Of a DNA stretch of 64,000 nucleotides, positions 45,502 through 57,115 are shown piece by piece. The notes under the pieces are model-generated. The model had not been told where the DNA came from. It searched no databases and saw nothing but the letters and a program-made list of their open reading frames with translations. Each line of letters begins with the position of its first letter. The first letter of the stretch is position 1. The position numbers were made by a program, and so were the translations under genes. Origin of the DNA: Sciurus carolinensis (lineage: Eukaryota > Chordata > Mammalia > Rodentia > Sciuridae); assembly GCF_902686445.1 (NCBI RefSeq), contig NC_062215.1, forward strand, positions 29,410,750 through 29,474,749. Reading direction: 5' to 3'.

Positions 45502-46945
45502 CCCCTGAAGAGCAAATATCCATCATTACTTCCATCATCTTCTTAAGCATAATGATGATTGTTTATTATCACTGAACTTCCAACTTTCTCAATTCTAATA
45601 CATGTAGTGTATAGGATAGTGTTGTTATTGTATAATTTGTTAAAGGAAATAACATACCTCTCATAAAAATATAAAATGAACACATGTTCAAGACATCATT
45701 TAACTTGTTAATTAACAAAGCAATGTTAAAACTTTTTCCAAGGAGATTTTAAGGATCTAGCTACTTATAGACAATTTAATTAAAGGAATATGTAGGATAA
45801 AATTGCTTAATGAGATACAAAACTAGTTAATGTCCACAAGCTAAAAAACTAAGCTTTGTGGTTCTCTACACTCCCAGGAAGAAATTATTTGCATCTCTAC
45901 CAGATGTTAATCTATAAGTTAATCTCTGCCCCTTTCTCTGCCCAGTCAATAAAAAAAGCAATCAAAAGGGCAAAAGTGGTAATGCATTGAAAGAATGCCC
46001 GAGAATCTTTTGTGCCAATTCCACATTTTCATGATATTTTGGCAGTGACTTGCACATAGCTGACATTTATTAAATATACGTGGGCCTGAATGAATGGCAA
46101 CCCTGTGGATCTGAAGCGTTTCATACCACGTGTCAGATATCACAGGTTAAAGGTATTTCCAATTAAAGTCCACCCCATTGTTGTCAAGCAGGCTCCACTG
46201 GATAAATAACAAGATCAAGGAGGTCAGGGGACTCAGAACAGATGTGTAACAGATTTCTGAGGAAAGCTGGGAAAATAGTGCTGAGTAAAATACAAATACC
46301 ACTGCACTTGTGACAGCTTGGAAACTTGAAACAGATGAAGGCATTCCAGGGTCTTCTGAGACTAGAGTGTTCTATTTGCACATGTCCTAATGGAGATACT
46401 CCTACATGTGGAGACTCTTGTAGATTGGGGCTTCTTTTCAAGTCATATGTTGTCAGAGAGAATTGATCAAAAAGTTCATATTTGAACACAAGTGATCTTA
46501 AAAATTACATTTCTATTTACTTTATGTCTGCATCATTTATCTGTTTTCCTTCTAATATATAAACACTGACTTTGCACACTAAAAACCAAGTTATCTTCCT
46601 TATTTGTAAAAGAAAACAAAATGCCAACATTTTAAGAGCAATTGTCATGTAAGACATTAATGAAATTGAATGAAGATCATTTAAAACCTACTACATCCCC
46701 TAAAACATACCCTATGAATTATTTTCCTATTGTAAACAATAATATGACTCCTTTTAGAGGTAAATCTTTGTCAGTTTCTATAATATTTTTCTTGGGCAAT
46801 ATTGTATGAAGAATTTTGGAATTCTATAATATTGTTGTAGGTTTAATTTCTGTTGCTACAGCTTCTGTGTTAAACAGTTTGTGTCATTTTAACACATCTG
46901 GAAGAGATGGAAAATTTTTCTTTAAGAAAAAAATTCTTTTAAATT
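45502..46945. other. AT-rich non-coding; possible L2 end at 46020-46105
   Basis: 'GGCAGTGACTTGCACATAGC' and 'TTATTAAATATACG...TGAATGAATGGC' suggest an L2/MIR 3' end. The minus-strand frame 46184-46489 (101 codons) has no family features. Confidence 0.45.
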
Positions 46946-46954
46946 TACTCTTCC

Positions 46955-48638
46955 GGGGATTAGAGGGCGGCTGCATTTCATGTTGCTCCAGGACGCAAGA
47001 TTCAAAAGAGGAGATAGTGAGAGACTTGGGACCAACTCAAAGCCGCCGGGTGAGTCTCTCCCATTGGGGAGGCGTCCCGGATGGGGCAGTAGCCCCGGAA
47101 CGCAGGGAATTTGTGAAGTGGAGTTGCTCGGTGAGACGCCCCTCCCCACACTGGAGCGGTAAACACGGACAACTGGGATCATCGTAGAGGAGGCGGCTCA
47201 GTACAGCGCTTGGACTCGAGCAACCACTGGGGCTCCGGGCAGCTGCCTGAGGAGGAGCTGCGTGGCGAGCTGTTTAGACCCAGAACGACCGCTTCTGAAC
47301 ACCGGGGGGTTGCCCGGAGGAAGAGGAGAAACTCGGCGGGTCACTGGTTCTAGGAGTGACTGCATCAGAGCCACAGGCGGTTGCCAGAGGAGGAGCTGCG
47401 TGGTGAGCTGTTTGAACTCAGAGCGAGCGCTCCTGAACACCGGGGGACTGCCTGGAGGAAGAGGAGGAGCGCGGCGGGTTGCTTGACCTAGGAGTGACTG
47501 CATCAGAGCCACAGGCAGTTGCCAGACGAGGAGCTGCGTGGCGAGCTGTTTGATCTCAGAACAACTGCTCCAGAACACTGGTGGCCTGCCTGGAGGAGGA
47601 GAGCGGTGGGACGCTTGGTCTAGGAGTGACTGCATCAGAGCCACAGGCGGTTGCCAGAGGAGGAGGCGAGTGGTGAGTTCATTGGACTAAAAGCGACCAC
47701 TCCTGAACACCGGTGGCCTGCCTGGAGGAGGAGCGTGGTGAGTCACTTGGTCTCGGAGCCACCGCTCCTGAACACCCGGGGGGCTACCCCAAGGAGGAGG
47801 AGGAGGAACAGGGCGGGTCACTTGGACTTGGAGTGACTGCCTAGGGCTACGGGTGGTTGGCGGGAGGAGGAGACCCGAAGTAAGATGTTTGGACTCCTAG
47901 TGACTGTGTCGGAAACCAGGCGGCTGTCCGGAGGAGGAGGTGCGTGGCGGGTCTCTAGGTCTCGGAGCTATTGTACGGGGCTCCAGGTGGTGGCTCAGAG
48001 AAGGGGCTGCATAGCCAGGCGATTGGTGCAGAGCAGGGTCCCAGGAGCTAGGTGGCTTCTTGCTGGAAGAGCCACACAGAGACACGCCTAGGGGCGGAGC
48101 GAAGTTTCCAGGGCTGCGGGCAGATTCTCTGGGAGAGGCAGCCTAAGGAGACTCGCCTGCGAAGGGTGAGGCTCCCAGGCCCAGGACATAGGTCCGGGCC
48201 CCTGGGATCGTTGCAGAGAAAGACAGCCCAGCCCAGGTGGTAGTTGTAGATTGAGGGGAACCTCTAGGAGGGCAACTGACCAGTGAGACGTCCCCACCGA
48301 GTGAGTCTTCCCGGCCAGGGAAGGTTTTCCAACAGGGACAGTAAAACCAGAGACACAGGCACAAATAGGGCCTTGCCTCAGCCCGCAGCCTAGTTCCCCG
48401 TTGGATGACCATTGGTCAACAAGTGGAGGCACCTCTGCCCACTATCAGGGAATATACGCCACCTGAGGGTCACCACCCCTAGAGAGGCAGCTTCTTCGTG
48501 GAGCTCTGCATTATCAACCTCCTCCAAGACTTCAGGCTACTGAAGGATAAGAGGGGATATACTAGCAATCTTCAGGGACATTATAAGTCGATAGAGGAAA
48601 TCTGCAATATCTTAACGACCCACTGACTCCTGAACAAT
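46955..48638 (+). promoter_or_regulatory. L1 #3 5'UTR, GC-rich, with tandem monomer array
   Basis: About 1.68 kb, strongly GC-rich against AT-rich flanks and rich in CpG, as expected of an L1 internal promoter. A tandem array occupies about 47230-47760, with more decayed copies to about 48000. The final ~130 nt (about 48511-48638) are shared with L1 #1 and #2; most of the rest has no match elsewhere in the window. Confidence 0.85.
47230..47760 (+). repeat. Tandem array of ~135-bp monomers in L1 5'UTR
   Basis: Unit starts, marked by GAGGAGCTGCGTGG or variant, fall near 47253, 47391, 47529 and 47661, giving periods of 138, 138 and 132 bp. Each unit repeats GAACACCGGGGG, GCCTGGAGGA, TAGGAGTGACTGCATCAGAG and CCACAGGCGGTTGCCAGA. 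Shorter, degenerate units follow. This resembles in principle the monomer promoters of mouse L1, with unrelated sequence. Confidence 0.9.
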
Positions 48639-49652
48639 ATGAGAAAACAAGGGAAGAAAATGCCTCAAACAAATCTAGATGTTACATCAATAAAATCCAA
48701 CGAAAGCATGGCAGAAGAAATGACAGAAAGGGAGTTCAGAATGTACATAATTAAAATGATTAGGGAAGCAAACGATGAGATGAAAGAGCAAATGCAGGCA
48801 TTGAACGATCGCACCAATCAACAGTTAACAGAGCAAATTCAGGAAGCAAAAGATCATTTCAATAAAGAGTTAGAGATATTGAAAAAAAAAAAAACAGAAA
48901 TCCTTGAAATGAAGGAAACAATAAACCAAATTAAGAACTCCATAGAAAGCATAACCAATAGGATAGAACAGCTGGAAGACAGAACTTCAGATATTGAAGA
49001 CAAAATATTTAACCTTGAAAACAAAGTTGAACAAACAGAGAAGATGGTGAGAAATCATGAACAGAATCTCCAAGAACTATGGGATATCATGAAAAGGCCA
49101 AATTTGAGAATTATTGGGATTCAGGAAGGCTTAGAGAAACAAACCAAAGGAATGAACAATCTATTTGAAGAAATAATATCAGAAAATTTCCCAAATCTGA
49201 AGAATGAAATGGAAAATCAAGTCCAAGAGGCTTATAGGACTCCAAATACACAAAATTACAACAGACACACAACAAGGAACATTATAATGAAAATACCTAA
49301 CATACAAAATAAAGACAGAATTTTAAAGGCTGTGAGAGAAAAGAACCAAATTACATTCAGGGGGAAGCCAATACGGATATCAGCAGATTTTTCAATCCAG
49401 ACCCTAAAAGCTAGAAGGGCCTGGAACAACATTTTTCAAGCTCTGAAAGAAAATGGATGCCAACCAAGAATCTTATACCCAGCAAAACTTACCTTCAAAT
49501 TTGACGATGAAATAAAATCATTCCATGATAAACAAAAGCTAAAAGAATTTACAAAAAGAAAGCCAACATTACAGAACATTCTCGGCAAAATATTTCATGA
49601 GGAAGAGATAAAAAACAAAGAAGCAAATCAGCAAAGGGAGGAATTATCCTAA
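48639..49652 (+). CDS. L1 ORF1p, intact 337-residue RNA-binding chaperone
   Basis: The only uninterrupted L1 protein frame in the window. ORF1p trimerises, coats L1 RNA and acts as a nucleic-acid chaperone in the cytoplasmic L1 particle. Residues ~40-145 form a heptad-rich coiled coil (e.g. EQLEDRTSDIEDKIFNLEN); ~153-250 the RRM-like domain starting RPNLRIIGIQEG; ~250-330 the C-terminal domain with KARRAWN and ILYPAKLTFKF. The start was chosen because MRKQGKKM matches the starts in L1 #1, #2 and #4. It is 11 codons shorter than in #1/#2, lacking their coiled-coil duplication. It is followed after 31 nt by ORF2. Expression is not shown. Confidence 0.95.
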   Translation: MRKQGKKMPQTNLDVTSIKSNESMAEEMTEREFRMYIIKMIREANDEMKEQMQALNDRTNQQLTEQIQEAKDHFNKELEILKKKKTEILEMKETINQIKNSIESITNRIEQLEDRTSDIEDKIFNLENKVEQTEKMVRNHEQNLQELWDIMKRPNLRIIGIQEGLEKQTKGMNNLFEEIISENFPNLKNEMENQVQEAYRTPNTQNYNRHTTRNIIMKIPNIQNKDRILKAVREKNQITFRGKPIRISADFSIQTLKARRAWNNIFQALKENGCQPRILYPAKLTFKFDDEIKSFHDKQKLKEFTKRKPTLQNILGKIFHEEEIKNKEANQQREELS

Positions 49653-49683
49653 AGGAACTGTCAAATAAAGGAGGAACCAAGAT

Positions 49684-52600
49684 GTGTCAAAAATTTTAAA
49701 TATGAACCAAATGACTGGGAATACAAATCATATCTCAATAATAACCCTGAATGTTAATGGCCTGAATTCATCAATCAAAAGACATAGACTGGCAGATTGG
49801 ATTAAAAAGAAAGATCCAACAATATGTTGCCTGCAAGAGACTCACCTCATAGAAACAGATACCCATAGACTAAAGGTGAAAGGATGGGGAAAAACATACC
49901 ATGCACATGGACTCAGCAAAAAAGCTGGAGTATCCATCCTCATTTCAGATAATGTGGACTTGAAGCCAATGTTAGTCAGAAGGGATAAAGAAGGACATTT
50001 CATACTGCTTAAGGGAAGCATAGACCAGCAAGATATAACAATCATAAACATCTATGCCCCAAACAGTGGCTCATCCATGTATGTGAAACAAATCCTTCTC
50101 AATTTTAGAAACCAAATAGACCATAACACAATAATACTAGGTGATTTCAACACGCCTCTTTCACCACTGGACAGATCTTCCAAACAAAAATTGAACAAAG
50201 AAACCATAGATCTCAATAACACAATCAATAATGTAGACTTAACAGACATTTATAGAATATACCATCCAACCAAGAGTGAATACACTTTCTTCTCAGCAGC
50301 ACATGGATCCTTCTCTAAAATAGACCATATATTATGCCACAAAGCTAATGTCAGCAAATACAAGAAGATAGAGACACTACCTTGTATTCTATCAGATCAT
50401 AATGGATTGAAGTTACAAATTAATGAAAGAGTAAAAAACAGAAACTACTCCAACACCTGGAGATTAAACAATATGCTACTATATGATGAATGGATAACAG
50501 AAGATATTAGGAAGGAAATTAAAAAATTCTTAGAGGTAAACGAGAACAAAGAAACATCATATCAAAATCTCTGGGACACTATGAAAGCAGTACTTAGAGG
50601 AAGATTTATTTCATGGAGCGCATTTAATAAAAAAGTAAAACTCAAAAAATAAATGACCTAACACTACAGCTCAAAGTCCTAGAAAAAGAAGAACAGACCA
50701 ACACCAAAAGTAGTAGAAGACAGGAAATAGTTAAACTGAGAGCTGAAATCAACGAAATTGAAACGAAAGAAACAATACAAAAAATTGACAAAATAAAGAG
50801 TTGGTTCTTCGAAAAATAAACAAAATTGATAAACCTTTAGCCACACTAACAAAGAGAAGACGAGAGAAAACCCAGATCACTAAAATTCGGAATGAACAAG
50901 GAAATATCACAACAGACACGACTGAAATACAAAACATAATTAGAAGCTATTTTGAAAATCTATACTCCAACAAAATAGAAAATTTCAAAGACATCAACAG
51001 GTTTCTAGAGACATATGAATTGCCTAAACTGAACGAGGAGGACATACACAATTTAAATAGACCAATTTCAAGTAATGAAATAGAAGAAGGTCATCAAAAG
51101 CCTTCCAACAAAGAAAAGTCCAGGACCAGATGGGTTCTCAGCCGAGTTCTACAAAACTTTTAAAGAAGAGCTCATTCCAATACTTCTCAAAGTATTCCAG
51201 AAAATAGAAGAGGAGGGAACTCTCCCAAACTCATTCTATGAAGCCAATATTACCCTGATTCCTAAACCAGACAGAGACGCATCAAGGAAAGAAAATTTCA
51301 GACCAATATCCTTAATGAACATTGACGCAAAAAATCTAAACAAAATTTTAGCAAATCGCATACAAAAACATATTAAAAAGATGGTGCACCGTGATCAAGT
51401 GGGTTTCATCCCAGGGATGCAAGGTTGGTTCAACATCAGGAAATCAATAAATGTAATTCACCATATCAATAGACTTAAAGTCAAGAATCACATGATTATT
51501 TCAATAGATGCAGAAAAAGCATTTGATAAAATACAGCACCCCTTCATGCTCAAAACACTAGAAAAAATAGGGATAGTGGGAACATTCCTTAACATTGTAA
51601 AGGCCATCTACGCTAAACCCATGGCTAATATCATTCTAAATGGTGAAAAACTGAAAGCATTCCCTCTAAAAACTGGAACAAGGCAGGGATGCCCTCTTTC
51701 ACCACTTCTATTCAATATTGTCCTTGAAACTCTAGCCAGAGCAATTAGACAGACCAAAGAAATTAAAGGGATACGAATAGGAAAAGAAGAACTCAAACTA
51801 TTCCTATTTGCTGATGATATGATGGTATAATTAGAGGAACCAGGAAATTCCACCAGAAAACTTTTAGATCTCATAAGTGAATTCAGTAAAGTAGCGGGAT
51901 ATAAGATCAATGCACATAAATCTAAGGCATTTTTATACATAAGCGATGAATCTTCAGAAAGAGAAATTAGGAAAACTACCCCATTCACAATAGCTTCAAA
52001 AAAAATAAAGTATTTGGGAATCAATCTCACAAAAGAGGTGAAAGACCTCTACAATGAGAACTACAAAACACTAAAGAAAGAAACTCAAGAAAACCTTAGA
52101 AAATGGAAAGATCTCTCATGTTCTTGGATAGGCAGAATTAATATGGTCAAAATGGCCATACTACCAAAAGTGCTATACAGATTCAATGCAATTCCAATGA
52201 AAATCCCAATGATGTACCTTACAGAAATAGAGCAAGCAATTATGAAATTCATCTGGAAGAATAAAAAACCCAGAATAGCTAAAGCAATCCTTGGCAGAAA
52301 GAGTGAAGCAGGGGGTATCGCAATACCAGATCTTCAACTCTACTACAAAGCAATAGTAACAAAAACGGCATGGTATTGGCACCAAAATAGAAAGGTGGAT
52401 CAATGGTACAGAATAGAGGACACGGACACCAACACAAATAAATACAATTTTCTCATACTAGACAAATGTTCCAAAAATATGCAATGGAGAAAAGATAGCC
52501 TCTTCAACAAATGGTGCTGGGAAAACTGGAAAACCATATGCAACAGAATGAAACTAAACCCATATCTCTCACCATGCACGAAACTAAACTCAAAATGGAT

Positions 52601-53534
52601 CAAGGACCTCGGAATCAGACCAGAGACCTTGCATCTTATAGAAGAAAAAGTAGGTCCAGAGCTTCAACATGTCGGCTTAGGACCAGACTTCCTTAACAGG
52701 ACTCCCATAGCACAAGAAATAAAAGCAAAAATCAATAACTGGGATAGATTCAAACTGAAAAACTTTCTCTCAGCAAAGGAAACTATCATCAATGCGAAGA
52801 AAGAGCCTACAGAGTGGGAGAAAATCTTTGCCAATCATACTTCAGATAGAGCACTAATCTCCAGAATCTATAAAGAACTCAAAAAACTCTACACCAAGAA
52901 TGCAAATAATCCAATTGACAAATGGACTAAAGAAATGAATAGACACTTCACAGAAGAAGATATACAAGCAATCAACAAACATATGGAAAAATGTTCAACA
53001 TCTCTAGTAATAAGAGAAATGCAAATCAAAACCACCCTAAGATTCCATCTCACCCCAATTAGAATGGCGATTATCAAGAATACAAGCAACAACAGGTGTT
53101 GGCGAGGATGTGGGGAGAAAGGTACACTCTTACGTTGCTGGTGGGGCTGCAAATTAGTGCAGCCACTCTGGAAAGCAGTGTGGAGATTCCTTAGAAAACT
53201 TGGAATGGAACCACCATTTGACCCAGCTATCCCACTCCTCCGCCTATACCCAAAGGACTTAACATCAGCATATTACAGAGATACAGCCACATCAATGTTC
53301 ATTGCTGCTCCATTCACAATAGCCAGATTGTGGAACCAACCTAGATGTCCTTCAATTGATGAATGGATAAAGAAACTGTGGTATATATATACAATGGAAT
53401 ATTACTCAGCCATAAAGAATGATAAAATTATGACATTTGCAGGCAAATGTATGAAATTGGAGAATATCATGCTAAGTGAGATAAGCCAATCTCAAAAAAC
53501 CAAAGGAAGAATGATATCACTAATAGGTGGATGA
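49684..53534 (+). pseudogene. L1 ORF2 with frameshifts and a stop
   Basis: Homologous to ORF2 of #2 along its length. The first segment (49684-50652) holds the endonuclease (CLQETH, LGDFN, SDHNG). Frame breaks occur near 50630 (1-bp loss), near 50812 (A-run loss after SWFFEK) and near 51088 (extra G in EIEE). The reverse transcriptase resumes, with [14 protein letters not shown] and FADD, and is cut by a TAA at 51828-51830 just after FADDMMV, where #2 has tyrosine. The remainder (to 53534) is open, including [18 protein letters not shown], in which the usual histidine is arginine. The start region is altered: an ATG at 49682 is out of frame and the first in-frame ATG is 49702. Confidence 0.96.
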
Positions 53535-53825
53535 TGACACATAATGGGGGGTGGGAAGGGTTAGTGTTGGGGTTGGAGTTGGGTTTAGGGAGGGGGACAG
53601 GAATGGAGGAAGGAAGGACTGTATAGATGGAGGGGAGGTGTGGGAGGGGTGGGGGGGAAGGGAAAAAAATGGCAGAACGAATCAAACAACATTACCCTAT
53701 GTAAATTTATGATTACACAAATGGTATGCCTTTATGCCATGTACAGACAGAGAAACAACATGTATCCCATTTGTTTACAATAAAAATAAATAAATAAAAT
53801 AAATAAATAAATAAATAAATAAATG
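53535..53825 (+). other. L1 #3 3'UTR with G-rich tract and AAAT tail
   Basis: A G-rich stretch (about 53545-53660) with GGGTTTAGGGAGGGGG and GGGAGGGGTGGGGGGGAAGG, then 'TACCCTATGTAAATTTATGA', a polyadenylation-type AATAAA near 53780, and (AAAT)n at about 53785-53824. Confidence 0.9.
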
Positions 53826-54040
53826 TACTCTTCCATCACTGATGTATAAGAAGTCTTGGTTGGTTCCCTATATATTTATTAATTTTATCAGCTATTTTAA
53901 GGGTAAAAATCAGTACCTAAATTCACTTTTAATCTTCAAGCATTTGCTTACTAGAATAAAACATATATTCAAGTGGTTATTAATTGCAGTGTTATTTGGG
54001 GAAGTAGACATTTTTAGTTTGTTCCTCTACAGTCAGTCTC

Positions 54041-54249
54041 TGTTATGGTTTGGATGGGATGTGTCCCCCAAAAGATCACATGTAAGGCAATGCAGGAAGG
54101 TTCAGAGGAGAAATGATTGGGTTGTAAGAGTCTTAACCCAATCAGTGAATTAATCCCTGATGGAATTAACTAAAGTGGTAGGGTGTGGCTGGAGGAGATT
54201 GGAATTCTGGCATGGCTTTGGGGTATATATTTTGCATCTGGAGAGTGGA

Positions 54250-54288
<39 letters not shown>

Positions 54289-54399
54289 TCCTGATGATGC
54301 TAGCTGCTTCCCTCTGCCACACTTTTCTGCCATGATGTTCTGCCTCACCTCAAACCCCAAGGAATGGAGCCTGCTGTCTATGGACTAAGACCTCTGAAA
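54041..54399 (+). mobile_element. MaLR solo LTR, 3'-truncated
   Basis: Starts TGTTATGGTTTGGATGGGAT and runs through 'TCTATGGACTAAGACCTCTG', then breaks off before the expected GTGAGCCCCAAATAAAC part. A (TC)n tract at about 54252-54287 sits at the same LTR position as in LTR C (16770-16800). Confidence 0.88.
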
Positions 54400-56984
54400 T
54401 CCTCTTCATCTGCATGCACCTGCAATGAGCTAATGGGAGGAACTGTCAGAAGATGGAATCGTGGGAGTAATATTCCACCAATTTTTCTCCATTGCCTTGT
54501 TCCTGCTTGCCTTCTGTTACATGTATTCCTCTAAGTCAGGGAGTCCATAGCTACACCTCCTGGATCACATTTATTGAAGTAGAATGTCCATCCCCCAGTT
54601 ATTTTCTTCATTCATTGCCAACCATTGCCCTTTTTTTATGGGATTGTCCTCAGCCCAAAACAAAAGTCACTTTACCAAGAAAGATATGCCTATGTCCCCA
54701 AAGGCAGCTAAAAGGTCATGATTGACTTCCAAAAGAATACACAATTCCCCCCTTTTCCCCAAATGAAATCCACCCCATGGAGCAATTAGTGCTGAAGAGC
54801 TCCCAGTGGGATCAGAGAAAGAGTCCATCCTGTCAAAAACACTGAGTGTGCTGCTTAGCTTTTGTCTTCCTTGTTCTGTCCTGTTTCTCTCAGAAAGTTT
54901 CTCCTAAAAGCACACTCTTCAATCACTCAATTACACAAGAACTCTATCTCGGGTTCTGCCTCTAGGACTTGATCTAACACAGTTGGGACCAGGGCTGATC
55001 TTAGGGAGCAATCTGTAAAGATGAATTGAATTTCTTAAAATGAGAACTCCATTACCAGCCCTAGGTGGGTATTGATGGTCCATTGCATGCTGTATCACTT
55101 TACTCCTGTTGATGAGAGAATGGATAAAGGAGGGAAGGGAACGTACTTTCTTGAGAATGTCTTTTTCATTCCAGAGGTCCAAAGAATATTTGAACTATAC
55201 CACTGAGTATACATAAGTACCATCCATTCATTTAAAGTGTAAATGAAATTTCGGGTCCAGTACCGAGCAACTTAAAGCAGAGTATGAAAGTCCAAAGAAC
55301 CTCTTCAACTTCATTACAGGGACCCCTTACCTCTTATAGTTGGGGGACAGATAGAGCTAAAGGATAGATACAAGACATTTTTTTTAAATGGTAAAATCTC
55401 AGATAAATCTGAATTTTTGCCTAAGTCTGTCTGCTGTGCCAAAGTCAGGATTACAATAAGGAAGAGGAGGGTTGGGGACTGATGGGGGATGAAAACATGG
55501 ATAGATGCAGTTCACTTGAATCCCTGATTACCTGATACTTCTGTGATTGTAGAAATGGCACACTCCCCCTTCGTTACTAAAGCCTCAAGTGAGACAGCAT
55601 TACAGCATAGTCCCTCCTTCCTCAGGAGGTTCCTAGCTCCTCTACTGGCTACCATATTCATAACAAGGATCAAACTTCAGCATTGCCTTTGTCTGCTAAG
55701 GGGATAAGAATGATATAACCCTTCAAGTATGGGGGTCTGGCTAAAACACTGTGAAGAACTGAAAATTTTTATTTAGGAATAGAATCTGAGAGTGCTGGAT
55801 CAACGAGGTCAAAATATATAACTGAAGAAAGGGTGTTAATACAGGGTCACTGTTGAATACCAGGGCAAAAGCCCCAAGAGAGAATTCAAACATGCTTCAG
55901 GAATGGCTCTTGGAAGCTTAAAAAAACAAAAGAGAAGCCCAGATGCCACAATTGCCATAGTATATCATGAAGAAAAAGATCCGAAGTCTCAGAGAGTGGG
56001 CCTATTAAAATACATCTACTTTTATAGTAGATCAAACAAACCCAAAATACCAAAGTATCTGCTAATGCTACTTCTCAGAAAGGTCCAGTGTGCCTCCTAT
56101 TCTGTCTTCAAAAATCAGGTAGAATATGCTAGAGAAAGGGGAACCAGCATTAGAACATCATTTAGAGACCCAGCGTGGCTGGTCGATGATTGTAATACGA
56201 AGAGCATCAGATGCTTTTACAAACTGGGCTCTCTAATAGCAATAGGTAGGATAGGATGTGGGAAACAAAGGCCAGGTGGCAGTCTTCAATCATCAGATGC
56301 ACATATTTACAAGAGAAGGCATACTCCATATGGGCAAGACCAGTGTCAGTTAGAAGAGTTAACCCACAGGTACATGTGGAAATGGCCTATAGAAAGTGCC
56401 CTCTTAGGCATGACCTATGTACCTGTTGTCTTAGGAGCTGTCTAATGTGTAGAATCAAGAGAAATCAAGAAGAGATGGTCAGAGAGCTGAGATCAGCTGC
56501 CCAATAGAAAACCAGAATCAAGTGCACGGTCTCTAGACCTGATCAATCCTCAGATCCAGAGCCAATCAACTGGAGACATGATTATCTTCCAATGAAGGAC
56601 AACCCTACAAAACCATGGCAGGAGTAAGATAAACCCATCCAGGACACAGCCCCAGTGACTATCTTCTCCAACTAGATTCCACCTCCCATCAGTCCATTCA
56701 GTTGTCAATGGATTAATTGTGGATTAATGAGATCAGAGCCTCCATGATTCCATCATCTCCCAAAATCCCACTCTGAACCTTGCTAGGTTGGGAACCATGC
56801 TTCCAAGTCATGAGCTTTTGGAGATATTCCAGATACCCTAATACATGACAACTAAATGTTGAGTATCATCTGGATTTGATTCTGGACCAGAAAAATTAAA
56901 TATTAAGAACACTGGTAGGACAATTGGAGAAATTTAAATAAGATCTGTGGTAATAGCCTTCTGTCACTATTAATTTTCTGGGAT
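54400..56984. other. Non-coding, possibly old ERV-derived; 180-codon ORF inside
   Basis: No family confirmed. 54520-55330 has a texture seen in antisense ERVL/MaLR internal remnants ('ATAGCTACACCTCCTGGATC', 'TTTATGGGATTGTCCTCAGC'), but this is weak. The plus frame 55903-56445 (180 codons) is the longest non-L1 frame; it shows no signal peptide, repeat or known motif and no exon-like context. I see no other feature. Confidence 0.4.
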
Positions 56985-57115
56985 TTTTAATTTTTTAAAA
57001 ATATTTTTTAGTTGTCAATAAATCTTTTATTTATTTATATATCGTGCGTTGTATCAAACCCAAGGCCTCACACATGCCAGGCAAGTGCTCTACCACTGAG
57101 CCACAACTACAGACC
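56985..57115 (-). mobile_element. ID SINE with long A/T-rich tail
   Basis: 'ATATTTTTTAGTTGTCAATA' and 'AATCTTTTATTTATTTATAT' form the tail; then antisense ID body 'GCCAGGCAAGTGCTCTACCA', 'CTGAGCCACAACTACAGACC'. Confidence 0.85.

Larger units (their letters stand above)
46955..53825 (+). mobile_element. L1 #3, full-length LINE-1 of a second 5'UTR type
   Basis: It reads 5'UTR (46955-48638), ORF1 (48639-49652, intact), 31-nt spacer, ORF2 (49684-53534, broken), G-rich 3'UTR and an (AAAT)n tail to 53825. TACTCTTCC at 46946-46954 and 53826-53834 is a 9-bp target duplication. Total 6871 bp; the extra length compared with #2 lies in the 5'UTR. It begins GGGGATTAGAGGGCGGCTGC, unlike the GATCCAAGATGGC start of #2. 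Confidence 0.97.

Noticed and set aside
45258..45575. Phe/Pro/Ser-rich ORF (and Lys/Glu/Gly/Arg-rich ORF on the other strand)
   Set aside because: Direct translation of the (TTCC)n microsatellite.
47240..47760. CRISPR-like array of regular repeats
   Set aside because: The ~135-bp units are contiguous without unique spacers, in a mammalian L1 5'UTR.
47230..48100. CpG island promoter of a host gene
   Set aside because: The GC-rich region is bounded by an L1 target duplication and runs straight into L1 ORF1, so it is the L1 5'UTR.
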